A stretch of DNA of 64,000 nucleotides from Hemerocallis citrina. Taxonomy: Eukaryota; Streptophyta; Magnoliopsida; Asparagales; Asphodelaceae. A program made the position numbers and the translations under genes. The stretch is from contig CM030361.1 in assembly GCA_017893485.1 (NCBI GenBank), positions 306,433,224 through 306,497,223 on the forward strand, read 5' to 3'. Shown one piece after another: positions 22,367 to 33,792 of the stretch. Position 1 is the first letter of the stretch. Every line of letters starts with the position of its first letter. A model generated the notes under the pieces. That model saw only the letters and a list, made by a program, of their open reading frames with translations. It was not told where the DNA came from and did no database searches.

Positions 22367-22911
22367 TGTTGTGCGCGAATACGAATCAAACCAACAAGAA
22401 TCAATGCGGAATACAAAGAGAGAACCAGCGAGAAAACACAAAACAAACCAACACAAAAGGACGCACAGATTTAATGTGGTTCGGCAAAATACATGCCTAC
22501 ATCCACGGGGCGGTTGGGGTTTCTTCTTCTTCAAATTATCACCAATGGGCGAAAACAAACCCTTACAAATAATGACGGCTGCAAAACCGAAATAGGGATC
22601 TCTAATTTTCGTCTCAGATTACAAAACCCTAACAAGTGTATTTATAGGGAAACTATTGGGCCTTTTCGAATTGGGCCTGATCTAGTTCAAAATCTCGTCG
22701 ACAGTCGACTGGTCGACTTACCAGTCGACTGGCAATCCATCTGGCAGTCGACCGATCAGTCGACTGATCCTCTGCTGCTGCTTGTATCTTTAGCCTTCGA
22801 AAACTCTCTGGACAGTCGCCTGATCCTTCTATCAGTCGACTTATGCTGTAACTTTCTTTTGCTGCAGATACTCCAAAATAATCTGAACCAGAATCGAGCC
22901 ATTATCCTACA
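22367..22911 (-). repeat. right LTR of the copia element (transcription start side)
   Basis: 545 bp, nearly identical to 17420-17964, followed by the GTACT duplication. Confidence 0.95.
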
Positions 22912-22979
22912 GTACTTAGAGTGCTAAGTGCTTGGCACCTCTAAGTACCCACACTCATATCAGCAGCTATGGGTTGGCA

Positions 22980-23260
22980 CCACATTTGCCTCTGAAAGAG
23001 TGGACATGAAAGAAGCGTGGTTTATCGCTATTGCAACGACGACATGGACTTTATGACTAGACATAAATAGCTTTTACTTTCGTGGGACATGCAGTAGCAT
23101 TTCCGGTAACTTAATTCATATTATGCATCTCATATCCTTTTGGGTCACAGCTGCAGCGGCAGGACCGAGAGAGCGGATCACCAGAACCTTCCAGGTGGAT
23201 GAGTACGACGATGAGGAGGTAGTGCTCGGAGCTACTATCAAGTGAGAGATGTTCCTTTTG
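22980..23260 (+). other. duplicated segment with a last-exon-like piece (copy 1)
   Basis: Homologous over about 250 bp to the minus strand of 40760-41030, including GCTTTTACTTTCGTG and CTCATATCCTTTTGGGTCACAG. After an acceptor-like TCACAG (ending 23150), a frame ends in TMRR then TAG. An alternative frame ends DDEEVVLGATIK then TGA. Both frames have a counterpart of equal length in the other copy, so either could be an old last exon. The second copy follows LINE debris, so a transposon 3' tail is also possible. Confidence 0.45.
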
Positions 23261-23700
23261 TGGTGGTTTGTTTTCACGGGTGTACTCTTTATGCTGTTGT
23301 TTCTTTGTTACTTTGTTTGGTCCCACCCTCCAGAGCTTTGTGTGAGGCTTAATGACTACGTTTTACTTTTCTGTTTGTAGGACTTGTAATTGCACCCAAT
23401 ACCCTGGAATATTTTGTTAAATTCTCTTTAATGAAACAGGGTGGCTATACTCCAGCTTTTTCCTAAAAAAATAATAATAATAATTAAAAAAATGGTAAGG
23501 GTGTGTTTGGATCGGGTTTTAAAAACAGTTTTCAATTTTTAAAATCAAAACATAGGGTAATTTTGTTTGGATACAAATTTTTTGAAAACTCATTTTAAAA
23601 TTTCACACTCAAAACTTATGTTTAAAATGAGTTTTTTGAAAACAGAAAAAACATGTTTCCCGAGATAAGTTTTTTCATTTCCCAACCAACATACTGTATT

Positions 23701-23702
<2 letters not shown>
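23261..23702. other. non-coding DNA with a fragment of a GTTTGG-type element
   Basis: From 23503 the sequence GGGTGTGTTTGGATCGGG opens a T/A-rich repeat with internal TTTTGAAAAC motifs. Its inverted relative lies at about 35000-35184 (GAACCAAACGCAGCC). This looks like the left end of a transposon torn apart by later insertions. Confidence 0.35.

Positions 23703-23770
<68 letters not shown>
23703..23770. repeat. (TA)34 microsatellite
   Basis: Uninterrupted TA dinucleotides immediately before the left MULE end. Confidence 0.95.
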
Positions 23771-23776
<6 letters not shown>

Positions 23777-24222
23777 CTATTAAGAGATGGAAAGCTGAGC
23801 TCCTTATCTGAGCTAGAAGTGATCAGCCGTCTGATCGAACTTGATGAAGATCGGACGGCTGATCTGGCTTCCGCTTTCTCTTCAGATTTTAAGAGGGGTA
23901 AAAGGGGTATACCCCTTATCTCAAAGCCAGATCGCGTATACCCTTCGATTCCTTATCGTCTAAGCCTACGAAAATCTTATCTCTTCTCTCCCGCTCTCTC
24001 TCTCGTTCCAAACCCTAATCTGAGCTCTCTCCCGCTCTCGAATCCCGCTCTCGATCTGTTTGGATTCCTCTCTTTGGATTCCTCTCTTCTCTTCTCACCC
24101 TATCTGAAGAGAAGACGGCACCTTCGAAACCCTAATCGAAGGTCTCTTCGAAACCCTAATCGGCACCTTCGCTCCTCTCCCGCTATCTTTCTTCACTCAC
24201 CTGTGACAAACCCTACCCCTAC
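23771..24222 (+). repeat. left terminal inverted repeat of the MULE
   Basis: About 452 bp. Contains GATCAGCCGTC, GGGGTATACCCC and several AAACCCTAA-like motifs. Complementary to about 31967-32417. Confidence 0.85.
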
Positions 24223-24743
24223 CACCGATCGAAGTACCTGTGCTTCGATCATCTTCAGATCGATTTGTGCTTCGCTCATCTTCAGATCGTTTTGTTCGGT
24301 TGTCGTGAGCTGCACCTTAACAGTGCACTTGAGAGTTCGTTCTCTTCTTCCTGACGGAGAACCGATACTGCGACAAGGGTTTAAATTTCTCACCTTGAAT
24401 CCAAATTTTATTTCCTTCATAGATGCTTCTAGGTTGTTGTTATATTCTTCGCGCTTAAATTATGCTCTGTTAATATTCGCACTAGTATTCGGACTAGTAC
24501 ATTTAGATTAGCAAATAATATTCGTACTGGTATATGAAATTTTTAGATGTGGACATGACACATGCATATAAGCACACAAAATCCATGTAATATTTAGTCT
24601 AGTTTTTGTTTATTTCGAGACTTGCTTCAATCACTGCTAATAGGACTTGACACATGCATATAAGTGATTATTAGTAGTATTATTATTATTATTCCATGTA
24701 AATTTTCTTCCATGTAATTTTTCTTTTACTGTTTCTTTTGTTT

Positions 24744-24793
<50 letters not shown>

Positions 24794-25194
24794 GAGATAA
24801 GTGATTATTAGTAGTCATGAACAGAATAGTTCATAAGTCATCAGATCTTCTTGTTACCGTAGTTACAGCACGACGCGCTCATTATTCGGCCGATTCCTCT
24901 TCATCAGCAAAATACTCTTTACCATCATCATCTCCTTGAACGGAAAGCCAAATACAGGGGAGACTATAGTCGATTTTTTTTTATGCTCGAACACCGGGTG
25001 TGAGATACAATACCACTAAGGTGGTTGTGATCATTTCCAGAAAAGGTCCTTTAGGGTTTGGTGAATAGAGTAGATTGTGTTAAGATGTAGTTTTTTTTTG
25101 TACATTTTTTGGGGATACAATTTCTCTATTTTACAGTTAAAGATTAGAGAGTTTATTTATTTTTAATTTTTGTTGTCTCATTCTCCTACGAAGG
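24223..25194 (+). other. leader region of the MULE with TTA microsatellites
   Basis: AT-rich, with (TTA)n near 24675-24690 and 24747-24793. Probably promoter and 5' leader of the transposase gene; no clear TATA box stands out among the AT-rich sequence. Confidence 0.4.
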
Positions 25195-27625
25195 ATGGAG
25201 ATTGAAAATGAGGAATTACTAAGCCAGGATGTTCAGTCCAGTTGGAGGGATGTTGATGATGCATCTAAACCACTTGTTGGTTTAGTATTTGCAACCTTAG
25301 AAGATGGATTTGAATTTTATAAAACATATGCAAAATTATGCGGTTTTTCAGTACGAAAGTCTGCAACGATGGTTGATACTACCACAAAGGAGAGATATTC
25401 ACAACAATTTGTTTGCTCAAAACAAGGCAAGCCGGTTGATACAACCGGTGATAATGAAGAATCTTCTTCAATTTTGATCAAGAGAAGGAAACGGGCAATA
25501 ACGAAAGAAGACTGTATGGCTCAAATACGAATCCAAATGGATGTTGACGGGAGATGGTCAATCCGTAGGTTTGTTGAGGAGCACAGTCATATTTGTGTCA
25601 CACCTCGAAAGCAACAATTTCTAAGACAGAATAGAAATGTATCTGAAGCGCAAAAAAGCTTACTCAGTACTTTCAAAGAGGCTAATATACGAACTTCAGA
25701 GTTTATGTCCTTCATGGAAATAGAAAATGAAGGTTTCAGTAATATTAATTGTACTGAAAAAGATATTAGAAATTCCTTGCAAAGAGAGAGAGATAGTATG
25801 AGACCTTATGATGTTGATATATTGTTGGAGCACTTCCAAGAGGAAAAAGAGATGAATCCTTCTTTCAGTTTTCATTATAAGGTTGATGAAGACAACAAAT
25901 TAACTCATGTATTATGGGTTGATGCTATTGCTAGGAAGGCTTTCAAACATTTTGGTGACGTGCTAATTTTTGACACCACATATAATACCAACGAATACAA
26001 GTTGGTTTTTGCACCGTTCACCGGAGTTAATCATCATGGCCAATCTGTAAATTTTGGTGCGGCATTTATAAATAAGGAGACCACCGATTCTTTTGTTTGG
26101 TTGTTTCAAAAATGGGGTGAAATAATGGGTGGGTCTCCACCAAAAGTGATCATCACGGACCAAGATCCTGCAATGGATAATGCAATTCGGATGTGTTTTC
26201 CTGGTTCGAGCCACAGGCTTTGCATGTGGCACATTCTTAAAAAGCTTTCCGATAAGCTTGGTGGCCCGGGTTTGAATAGTGATTTTAGCATTCCATTCCA
26301 CAGTTGCATCTGGGAATCTGAGACCTCAGAAGAGTTTGAGATGAGATGGAATGACGTAATGCACGTTAATGTGCAAATTGCAGGTACTACTTGTTTCAAT
26401 AAATTATTCTTATGTTTGAACGTTTTTTTCTTTTTTATTAGTACTTGATACATATCCCAATAACAGGTAGTTCTTGGCTTTCTGACATTTATTTGCTTCA
26501 TGAGAAGTGGATACCGGCTTATGCCAAGCATATTTTTACTGCTGGTATTCGCACAACTCAGAGATCAGAAAGCATGAATGCTTTTGTTGATAAGTATGTT
26601 AGCAGTAAAAATTCTCTACATGAATTTATGACCAGATTTGAAAGGGCAATAAGGAAACAAAGACAGAATCAGTTAGCAGCTGACTACACTACTCTGCATA
26701 CCAAACCAAAGCTGCAAACAGGTTTTGAAATTGAGTCCCAAATGTCTGAACAGTACACTAGATCGAAATTTCATATATTTCAGGCTGAACTAGTTGAAAG
26801 CTTGAATTATGCATCTTTAATGAAAGCTGACGATGGTAGTGTGCGACACTATATTGTCAGGAGAATGGCTAAGTCGGTACAGCATGATAAAACAAGAGAT
26901 GTAGTTTACAAGGGGATGGATATTGCTGGGACTTGCACATGTAGTAAATTTGAAGTTGAGGGCATTCCTTGTAGACACATCCTCGTGGTATTGAGGAATG
27001 AGTTTGTTGATTTCCTGCCTCAATGTTATATTTTAAAGAGGTGGACCGCCTCTGTAACTACCGAGATTGTATATGATGATGCTGGTGCTGAAATAATCGG
27101 TAGTTACGGTAGTCCACAAGATTTGGACATGGTGGAATTGTCCAATGAATTCAACAAAGTGATGAGGATTGCTCGCTCATCAAAGGAGATGCGCCAAAAG
27201 GCGAAAACATTACTAGTTGGTGTTGTTGCAGAATTGCAACAAGATATGCCCCAAGAATCACAACAACCAACAACTAGTTCACTACCTAGAACAGTCCATA
27301 TTCAAGTACCCGATATTGCAAAAACCAAGGGTAGTGGGAAGCGCATCAAAGGGGGTAGGGAGAAAGCATTGGAGATGGCTGCGAAACCATTGAGAAAGTG
27401 TCGCTTGTGCAATAAAATGGTTAATCGTGACAGTCGTACTTGTCCTTTAAAGCAAAGGTTAGTAATTAAATACAAAGTTTAAACTCTATTTTTTTTGTAG
27501 TTAGTATAATTTTAATTTCGTTTTGTGAACATTAAACGTGTAGCTCTACTATAAATGAGTCACAAGCTTCTACTACAGTTTCAACAATGCAACCTATAAC
27601 AGAGGATCCTCCGAATATAGCATGA
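25195..27625 (+). CDS. FAR1-related MULE transposase (753 aa, three exons)
   Basis: Exons 25195-26383, 26467-27457 and 27544-27625 join in frame (phases 1 and 2) with junctions CAG|GTACTA...AACAG|, AAAG|GTTAGT...GTGTAG|. Domains in order: an N-terminal FAR1 WRKY-GCM1-like zinc finger (FEFYKTYAKLCGFSVRKS ... FVCSKQG ... EEHSHIC); the MULE transposase core (IFDTTYNTNEYK, ITDQDPAMDNAI, HRLCMWHILKKL), with at least two of the expected acidic catalytic residues visible; and a SWIM zinc finger (CTCSKFEVEGIPCRH). A C-terminal Lys-rich segment with Cys residues (CRLCNKM) follows. Domesticated relatives are the FHY3/FAR1 transcription factors. Placement between long inverted repeats argues for a transposase and not a domesticated gene. 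No stop or frameshift is seen with this splice model. Confidence 0.82.
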
Positions 27626-28049
27626 ACTTTGTTGACTTATTTCGGTGTCTTTTGCAAGGTAAGTGTCATATATATCTGCCGTTATATTAGTTTATTACAT
27701 TATAACACAATTAATAACTTAACCAACTTGTTTTGTTTGTTTGCAGGTAAACCATTCTCAGAAAAAAAATGATGCCCAAGTTGGTAAAAAATTTCTAATT
27801 TGAAGTTCATATATTCTCTATTTAGTAGGCAATGATGAAAAGTATATGCAACTTGAATTTTGTTTTTGAACACTAGCCGGTGTGCCTTAATAAAGCGGCC
27901 CTAGTGTCCAATTCAAAATTCCAAATTTGACTCCATATGCAACCTGATTTAACTTCATGCGGCAGTGATGAAAACTTTATGCATGATTTCATGTTTCATG
28001 ATTATTGGATGGTGCTGAACTTCATGTTCATTTTGGTTTTGTTTTGAGC
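27626..28049. other. non-coding MULE interior
   Basis: 3' flank of the transposase gene, AT-rich. No clear gene or repeat seen before the internal terminal-repeat copy. Confidence 0.4.
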
Positions 28050-28250
28050 CGAGAAGAGATGAAGGGTTAATTGATAAGGAATCGAAGTAGTATACGCGAT
28101 CTGATTTGAGATAAGGGGCACACCCCTTTTACCCCTCTTAAAATCTGAAGAGAAAGGCAGAGTGAAGCTCAGCCGTCCGATCATGATCAACTTTGATCAG
28201 ACGGCTGATCTTCTCCAGCTCCGATAAGTCTATTAAGAGCTCAGAAGCTG
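28050..28250 (-). repeat. internal partial copy of the MULE terminal repeat
   Basis: Matches the outer part of the right terminal repeat in the same orientation (CGATAAGTCTATTAAGAGCT, CCCCTTTTACCCCTCTTAAA), but more diverged. It could be the original right end of a shorter element (23771 to about 28240). Confidence 0.7.
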
Positions 28251-28539
28251 AATGCTTTTTCGGGAGCTGTGCTCCTTTAACAATGCATCATTGTAAGTTT
28301 TTACGGGATATTAAAGTGGTAATTGTTGTTTTTCTGAGCCGCCATGAATTTTTAAAATCCGAGTGAATGAGATAATGTTTTTTGTTGCACTATTTCTGAG
28401 CCTACAAGTTTTAACCATGAACGTGTATCATACGTACTTGAATTTTCTTCTATTTGATGAATATTTTGGTGCAGGAATCGAAGAGAAAAAACGAGATGAT
28501 CGTTAGCGCCGAACACATGATGAATATTTGATGAATGAT

Positions 28540-29530
28540 ACAAAGTTTGCATGCTACATGCTCTGTCTGTGTCTGTCTGTGTCTGTACTGGGCTGTTAAA
28601 AATCTATACTTCATGCTCAAACTGTGTTTGTTGTGGTCTCGCCCAAAAAATTTGTATACTTCATGTACAATCTGGGTTGTTTATGAGCTTTACAAATTTT
28701 GCCCAAGTTCATGGTCTTCCTGTGCTTGTTCTTGGCTGTTAAATATTAGTACTTCATGTTCAATCTGTGTTTGCTCTGGTCTGGAAGAAAAAAAGAGACT
28801 TCATGTTCTGCCTGTGTTGTTTATGAGCTTTACAAATTTTGCTCAATTCATGGTCTGCCTGTGCTTGTTCTTGGCTGTTTTAAATTTTTTTACTTAATGC
28901 TCAATCTGTGTTTGCTCTGGTCTGGAGGGAAAAATGAGACTTCATATTCAGTCTGTGTTGTTGATGAGCTTCACAAATTTTGCAGCCATCTCCATGGTCT
29001 GCCTGTGCTTGTTCTTGGTTGTTTGAAATTTTTACGCTTCATGCTCAATCTGTGTTTGCTCTGGTCTGGAAGAAAAAAAGAGACTTCATGTTCTGTCTGT
29101 GTTGTTTATGAGCTTTACAAATTTTGCTCAATTCATGGTCTGCCTGTGCTTGTTCTTGGCTGTTTTAAATTTTTTTACTTCATGCTCAATCTGTGTTTGC
29201 TCTGGTGTGGAGGGAAAAATGAGACTTCATGTTCAGTCTGTGTTGTTTATGAGCTTCACAAATTTTGCTCAATTCATGGTCTGCCTGTGCTTGTTCTTGG
29301 CTGTTTTAAATTTGTATACTTCATGCCCAATCTGTGTTTGCTCTGGTCTGGCCAAAAAAATAAGACTTCATGTTCTGTCTGTGTTGATTATGAGCTTCAC
29401 AAATTTTGCTCACTTCATGGTCTGACTGTGCTTGTTCTTGGCTAGCTTTACAAAATTTTTTTCTCACTTTATGTTCAGTCGGTGTTGTTTGTGAGCTTTA
29501 CAAATTTTGCAGACATCATGTTAGGTCTGT
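28540..29530. repeat. tandem array: ~47-bp monomers in ~140-bp trimers, direct orientation
   Basis: The marker TGTGCTTGTTCTTGG recurs at 28721, 28860, 29004, 29145, 29286 and 29427 (spacing 139-144 bp). Each trimer has three related ~47-bp pieces, each starting near CTTCATG and containing CTGTGTTTG-like sequence. Since 141 is a multiple of three, a long Cys-rich frame results; I do not regard it as a gene. Confidence 0.88.
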
Positions 29531-30057
29531 GTTGCTTCTCAGCTTATCTTATTTTGTTTAATTTGTTACTTCAAGCTTTGAGCATGAAAATCAGGTGGAC
29601 ACGCCATACTGCGTAATACACCCAAAAAAACACATAATTTCAATCATTACATTAAGACAATAATGAACAGATTATTTACAAAAAATTGGATCTTCATATA
29701 ATTGCAAAGTGATTGTTCACAAATTTTCTACAGCATAAGAAATATTAATTTACAGCAAAGTACATTGTTTAATAAATGTCTGTAGATGACAAAATTTGCA
29801 TAATTTGCTCCGCATATAAAATGAGATGGAATGACATAATTTGCAGTCTTCAATCACTCCAAAATGCACTTCATGCTGAAATCTACCTGAAATCAAAAGT
29901 AAACTGAAATTATTGAACATGGAGAAGACAAAGACAAACAGATAACAGATAGTCGATTCCAAAGAGAACAAAATTTCAAATAAATAATGTAGGCTCAGGA
30001 AAACAGAGTTTGAACCTGAAGTTCAAAAATCATGTAGTGTTAAATTTTCCTCCTCAA
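29531..30057. other. spacer between inverted repeat blocks, no gene seen
   Basis: AT-rich DNA with no convincing coding region or transposon end. Confidence 0.4.
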
Positions 30058-30545
30058 TCAGAACCAACACCAAAAAATCATGAAGTATGACAAAATTTGT
30101 AAGCTTAGAGCTAAGACAAACAGAGCATGTAGTTTACAAAATTTGTAATGCTCATAAACAAACACAAATAGAGCATGAAGTCTCATTTTTTCCTCCAGAC
30201 CAGAGCAAACACAGATTGAGCATGAAGAAAAAAAATTTAAAACAGCCAAGAACAAGCACAGGCAGACCATGAATTGAGCAAAATTTGTAAAGCTCATAAA
30301 CAACACAGACAGAACATGAAGTCTCATTTTCTCTACCAGACCAGACCAAACACAGATTGAGCATGAAGCATAAAAATTTCAAACAGCCAAGAACAAGCAC
30401 AAACAGATCATGATGTATAGAGCATCCTTGTTTAAAGATTTTATCAGCCCAGTACAGACACAGATAGATCATGAAACAAGCAAAATCTGTAAGTTGGGAA
30501 CAAACACAGACAGAGCATGTGGAATGCAAAATTTGTTATGCTCAT
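30058..30545. repeat. inverted copy of the 47/140-bp array
   Basis: Reverse complement of the 28540-29530 repeats (CCAAGAACAAGCACAGGCAG and relatives). Together the two blocks could fold into a long imperfect hairpin. Confidence 0.85.
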
Positions 30546-30587
30546 ACTGAACAACAGAAACTATAAATGTGGTTGAAATAATACTAG

Positions 30588-31370
30588 TAGGCTCAGAACA
30601 GACTATTCATACCTAGGGCTGCATTGGGGTGCCACGCCAACTATGATATGATAGACATACAATCAAGAATAAATACAACAATCCTGAAGTAAATATTCAG
30701 ATCATGTTCTGTTTTGCATCACGGCCTACACCAACAAAGCATTTGAGAGACTCAAAAACCAAAAGGCTTAGATGAGTACCCAACGCATACACATCCAACG
30801 TTAGTTACTAGAAAATCTAGTTTTCTGTTGTTTGGAGCATTACAAATTTTGCATACTTCATGCTCTGTCTATCCATAACAAATAGGCTCAGAACAGACTA
30901 TCCATAACTAAGGCTGCAATTGGGGTGCCGCGCCAACTAGGATATGATAGATATATAATCAAGAATAAATGCAACAAATTGAAATAAGTATTCAGATCAT
31001 AAAGTGTTTAGCATCACTGCCTAATATACAGTTTGTTTTTGTATACTTCATGATCTGTTTGTGTTTGTTCTGGGCTGAAAATAATTGATACTTCATGTTC
31101 TGTCTGTGTTGGTTGGAGCTTATCATCAACTGTGCAGATCAGATATAGAGTAAGTCTATTAAGAGCTGGGGAACTGAATGCCTTATCGGGAGCGGGGGGG
31201 GGGGGGGGGGGGGGGGGTTATTATAGGCTCAGAAAACAGTAATCATAAGTAGGGCTGCATTGGACTGCCATGCCAACTAGAATATGATAGATATATAATC
31301 AAGAATACTTAAAACAGGATTGAAATAATTATTCAGATCATAAAGTGTTTTGCATCACTGCCTAAACCAT
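30588..31370. repeat. three dispersed direct repeats of ~120-150 bp
   Basis: Copies start at about 30588, 30888 and 31222, each beginning TAGGCTCAGAA and continuing with GCCAACTA..ATATGATAGA and ATTCAGATCAT. Pieces of the 47-bp repeat lie between them (30835-30880, 31030-31130). Confidence 0.75.
31194..31217. repeat. poly(G) tract, 24 bases
   Basis: An uninterrupted run of 24 G inside the MULE, next to a short terminal-repeat fragment (GTAAGTCTATTAAGAGC at about 31151). Confidence 0.9.
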
Positions 31371-31684
31371 TGTGAGTCATCGGTGCCCAAAATTTATGTG
31401 AATTGAGCTATTGTTAAAACTCAAAAATTGATACTTTCAAGCCTTCATCTCTTCTCTCCCGCTCAAACCCCAGGTGTGTACTCAACTTTGAATAAATATC
31501 ATGGTACACAATCAAAAATCTCTTCGAAAGCATAATTTCAATGGCCCAAAATTATTTAACCAACTAATATCCAAATCAATCTCATCATTGCCTACGAACA
31601 AAACCGAAAGAAAATGCAAGAAATTAAACAGATATCATTATAGCATTTATGAGAGTCAAATACTTCCCTCTGGAATATGAGAGA
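31371..31684. other. MULE interior, no gene seen
   Basis: AT-rich DNA without recognisable coding or repeat structure. Confidence 0.35.
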
Positions 31685-31860
31685 TCAGACGGCTGATCAC
31701 TTCCAGCTCCGATCGATGAGACATTCAAAGCAAAGCTCTACTCCAAACGATGCTTTAATCGATAAGGAATCGAAGTGGTATACGCGATCTGCTGTGAGAT
31801 AAGGGGTATACCCCTTTTAACCCTCTTAAAATCTGAAGAGAAAGGCGGAGGGAAGCTCAG
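31685..31860 (-). repeat. second internal partial terminal-repeat copy
   Basis: AGACGGCTGATCACTTCCAG and GGGGTATACCCCTTTT recur in the orientation of the right terminal repeat, directly before the full right repeat. Confidence 0.65.
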
Positions 31861-31966
31861 CCGGGGAGAGGGGGATTAGGGTTTGGAACGAGAGAGAGCG
31901 GGAGAGAAGAGAGAAGAGAGGTAGGCTTAGTCGATAAGGAATCGAAGGTGTATACTCGATTCATGG

Positions 31967-32417
31967 TAGGGGTAGGGTTTGTCACAGGTGAGTGAAGAAA
32001 GATAGCGGGAGAGGAGCGAAGGTGCCGATTAGGGTTTCGAAGAGACCTTTGATTAGGGTTTCGAAGGTGCCGTCTTCTCTTCAGATAGGGTGAGAAGAGA
32101 AGAGAGGAATCCAAAGAGAGGAATCCAAACAGATCGAGAGCGGGATTCGAGAGCGGGAGAGAGCTCAGATTAGGGTTTGGAACGAGAGAGAGAGCGGGAG
32201 AGAAGAGATAAGATTTTCGTAGGCTTAGACGATAAGGAATCGAAGGGTATACGCGATCTGGCTTTGAGATAAGGGGTATACCCCTTTTACCCCTCTTAAA
32301 ATCTGAAGAGAAAGCGGAAGCCAGGTCAGCCGTCCGATCTTCATCAAGTTCGATCAGACGGCTGATCACTTCCAGCTCAGATAAGGAGCTCAGCTTTCCA
32401 TCTCTTAATAGACTAAC
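31967..32417 (-). repeat. right terminal inverted repeat of the MULE
   Basis: Inverted copy of 23771-24222, ending CTCTTAATAGACTAAC. Confidence 0.85.
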
Positions 32418-32445
32418 TCTCTCTCTATATATATATATATATAAG

Positions 32446-33547
32446 AATTTCTTCCATTGCAAACGCAAATGTTTGTGCGCACCACTTAACCCGTCATTGG
32501 CAATGACGGGTTAAGGCAAAATATAAATTTTTGCCTTATGCCTTAACCAGTCATGACGGGTTAAATTAGGGGTGGGCATCGGTCGGTATCTGACCTAATA
32601 TGGAACATCCACCACCGATCCAAAGAAGATCGGTTTTTAAATTTTCTCATCCACAACCAATCCGAACCTTAATTGGATCAGTTTCCATCGAAGCTGATTA
32701 AGCTCGGTTTGGATTAGATTGGATGGTCGGTTTGGCGTGCTACTTTTCACCTTCAACATCATTCATAATTTTGTTGAAATTTAAAAGATCAACTTCAATC
32801 AAACTTAAGAAACAAGCTGTTATTTGTTATTCAGAAATGAATTTAAAGTGAAAACTCATAAAACCACAAGTTGTTAATAAATTTTGCACTAATTATTTGA
32901 GATTATGACGTTTAAATGGGTGAGATAAACTACTTTTTCACTTGCATACTTCTGTAATCTTAGTTTATTATCATAAAAGAAACATTAAATAACCATAGCT
33001 AATTGAATTTCAGGTACAATAAAAAAGATTAATATTTAGATTACAATTTCTACTTGACTTGATTAAAGTAACTACTAAATGTTACATCAATTTCATGATT
33101 CTATTAAGTTGGGCCACACTGTAAATCAAGCACTTCTCAACAACACAACACACATGATTATGGAGAATCAAAACATAGGTAGAACAATTGCTCGGTTTGT
33201 ATTAAAGAAATTAAAGAAGACTGTTTGTATCTCTATGAAAATGAGAAATGGCTATTTTTATATTCAGGAAATTAAATGAGAACTATATTTTTTATGGACT
33301 TATGCATAGAGGTATGGTCGGTTCGGTTTTATCGGTTATTTGAAAGCCCCATCCAACAACCGAACCGGTCCAATTGGTTATTGAAGATTAAGAATCGAGC
33401 CAATCCAAACCCCCAATTGTTTCGGTTAAAAACCGGTCGGTTCGGACTGAATTGGTTCGGATTGGTCGGTTCGGATAATAGTTGTCCACCCCTAGGTTAA
33501 ATGGTGTGCAAGCGTTTGCACAACATTTGCGTTTGCAATGGAAGAAA

Positions 33548-33550
<3 letters not shown>
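32446..33550. mobile_element. small palindromic MITE interrupted by a hAT element
   Basis: TTTCTTCCATTGCAAACGCA at the left and TGCGTTTGCAATGGAAGAAA at the right are exact inverted copies, and complementarity continues inward. Without the nested 928-bp hAT and one duplication the element would be about 170 bp. Both ends abut TA-rich microsatellite. Confidence 0.7.
32567..33494. mobile_element. non-autonomous hAT element, 928 bp
   Basis: Ends TAGGGGTGGGCA... and ...TGTCCACCCCTA are inverted. A perfect 8-bp duplication GGTTAAAT flanks it (32559-32566, 33495-33502), the hAT signature. Subterminal CGGTTCGG/CCGAACC motifs occur near the ends. No transposase. Confidence 0.88.
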
Positions 33551-33585
<35 letters not shown>

Positions 33586-33665
33586 ATAATAATAATAATA
33601 ATAATAATAATTATTATTATTATTATTATTATTGTTATTATTATTATTATTTATATATACTATTA

Positions 33666-33792
33666 TATATACATACATATACATACATATTGTATGCATA
33701 CATACTGTATACATACATAACGTGTGTATATATATACGTTATGTACGTATACAGTATGTATGCATACAATATGTATGTATATGTATGTATAT

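Larger units (their letters stand above)
17420..22911 (-). mobile_element. Ty1/copia retrotransposon, Tork/Tnt1-like, young and nearly intact
   Basis: Perfect GTACT duplication (17415-17419, 22912-22916) and two 545-bp LTRs with two differences seen (gtctgatc versus cctgatc; aaacaatc versus aaataatc). The tRNA-iMet primer site lies next to the right LTR (22353-22364, minus). One long polyprotein frame covers gag to RNase H with a single in-frame stop. The order integrase before RT makes it copia. 5492 bp in total. Confidence 0.95.
23771..32417 (+). mobile_element. autonomous-type Mutator-like element (FAR1/Jittery-like MULE)
   Basis: Terminal inverted repeats of about 450 bp (23771-24222 and about 31967-32417) begin GTTAGTCTATTAAGAG and are nearly identical. 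The left half carries a FAR1-type transposase gene. The right half is made of repeat blocks and extra partial copies of the terminal repeat (28050-28240, 31685-31860). No 9-bp duplication can be read because the left flank is (TA)n and the right flank is (TC)n(TA)n. Confidence 0.8.

Noticed and set aside
28756..29445. 229-codon Cys/Leu-rich repetitive frame, like a secreted repeat protein
   Set aside because: Explained by a 141-bp repeat period, divisible by three; the inverted block gives the same protein on the other strand.
23771..32417. A 9-bp target duplication for the FAR1-type MULE
   Set aside because: Left flank is pure TA and right flank TC/TA repeat, so no trustworthy duplication can be assigned.
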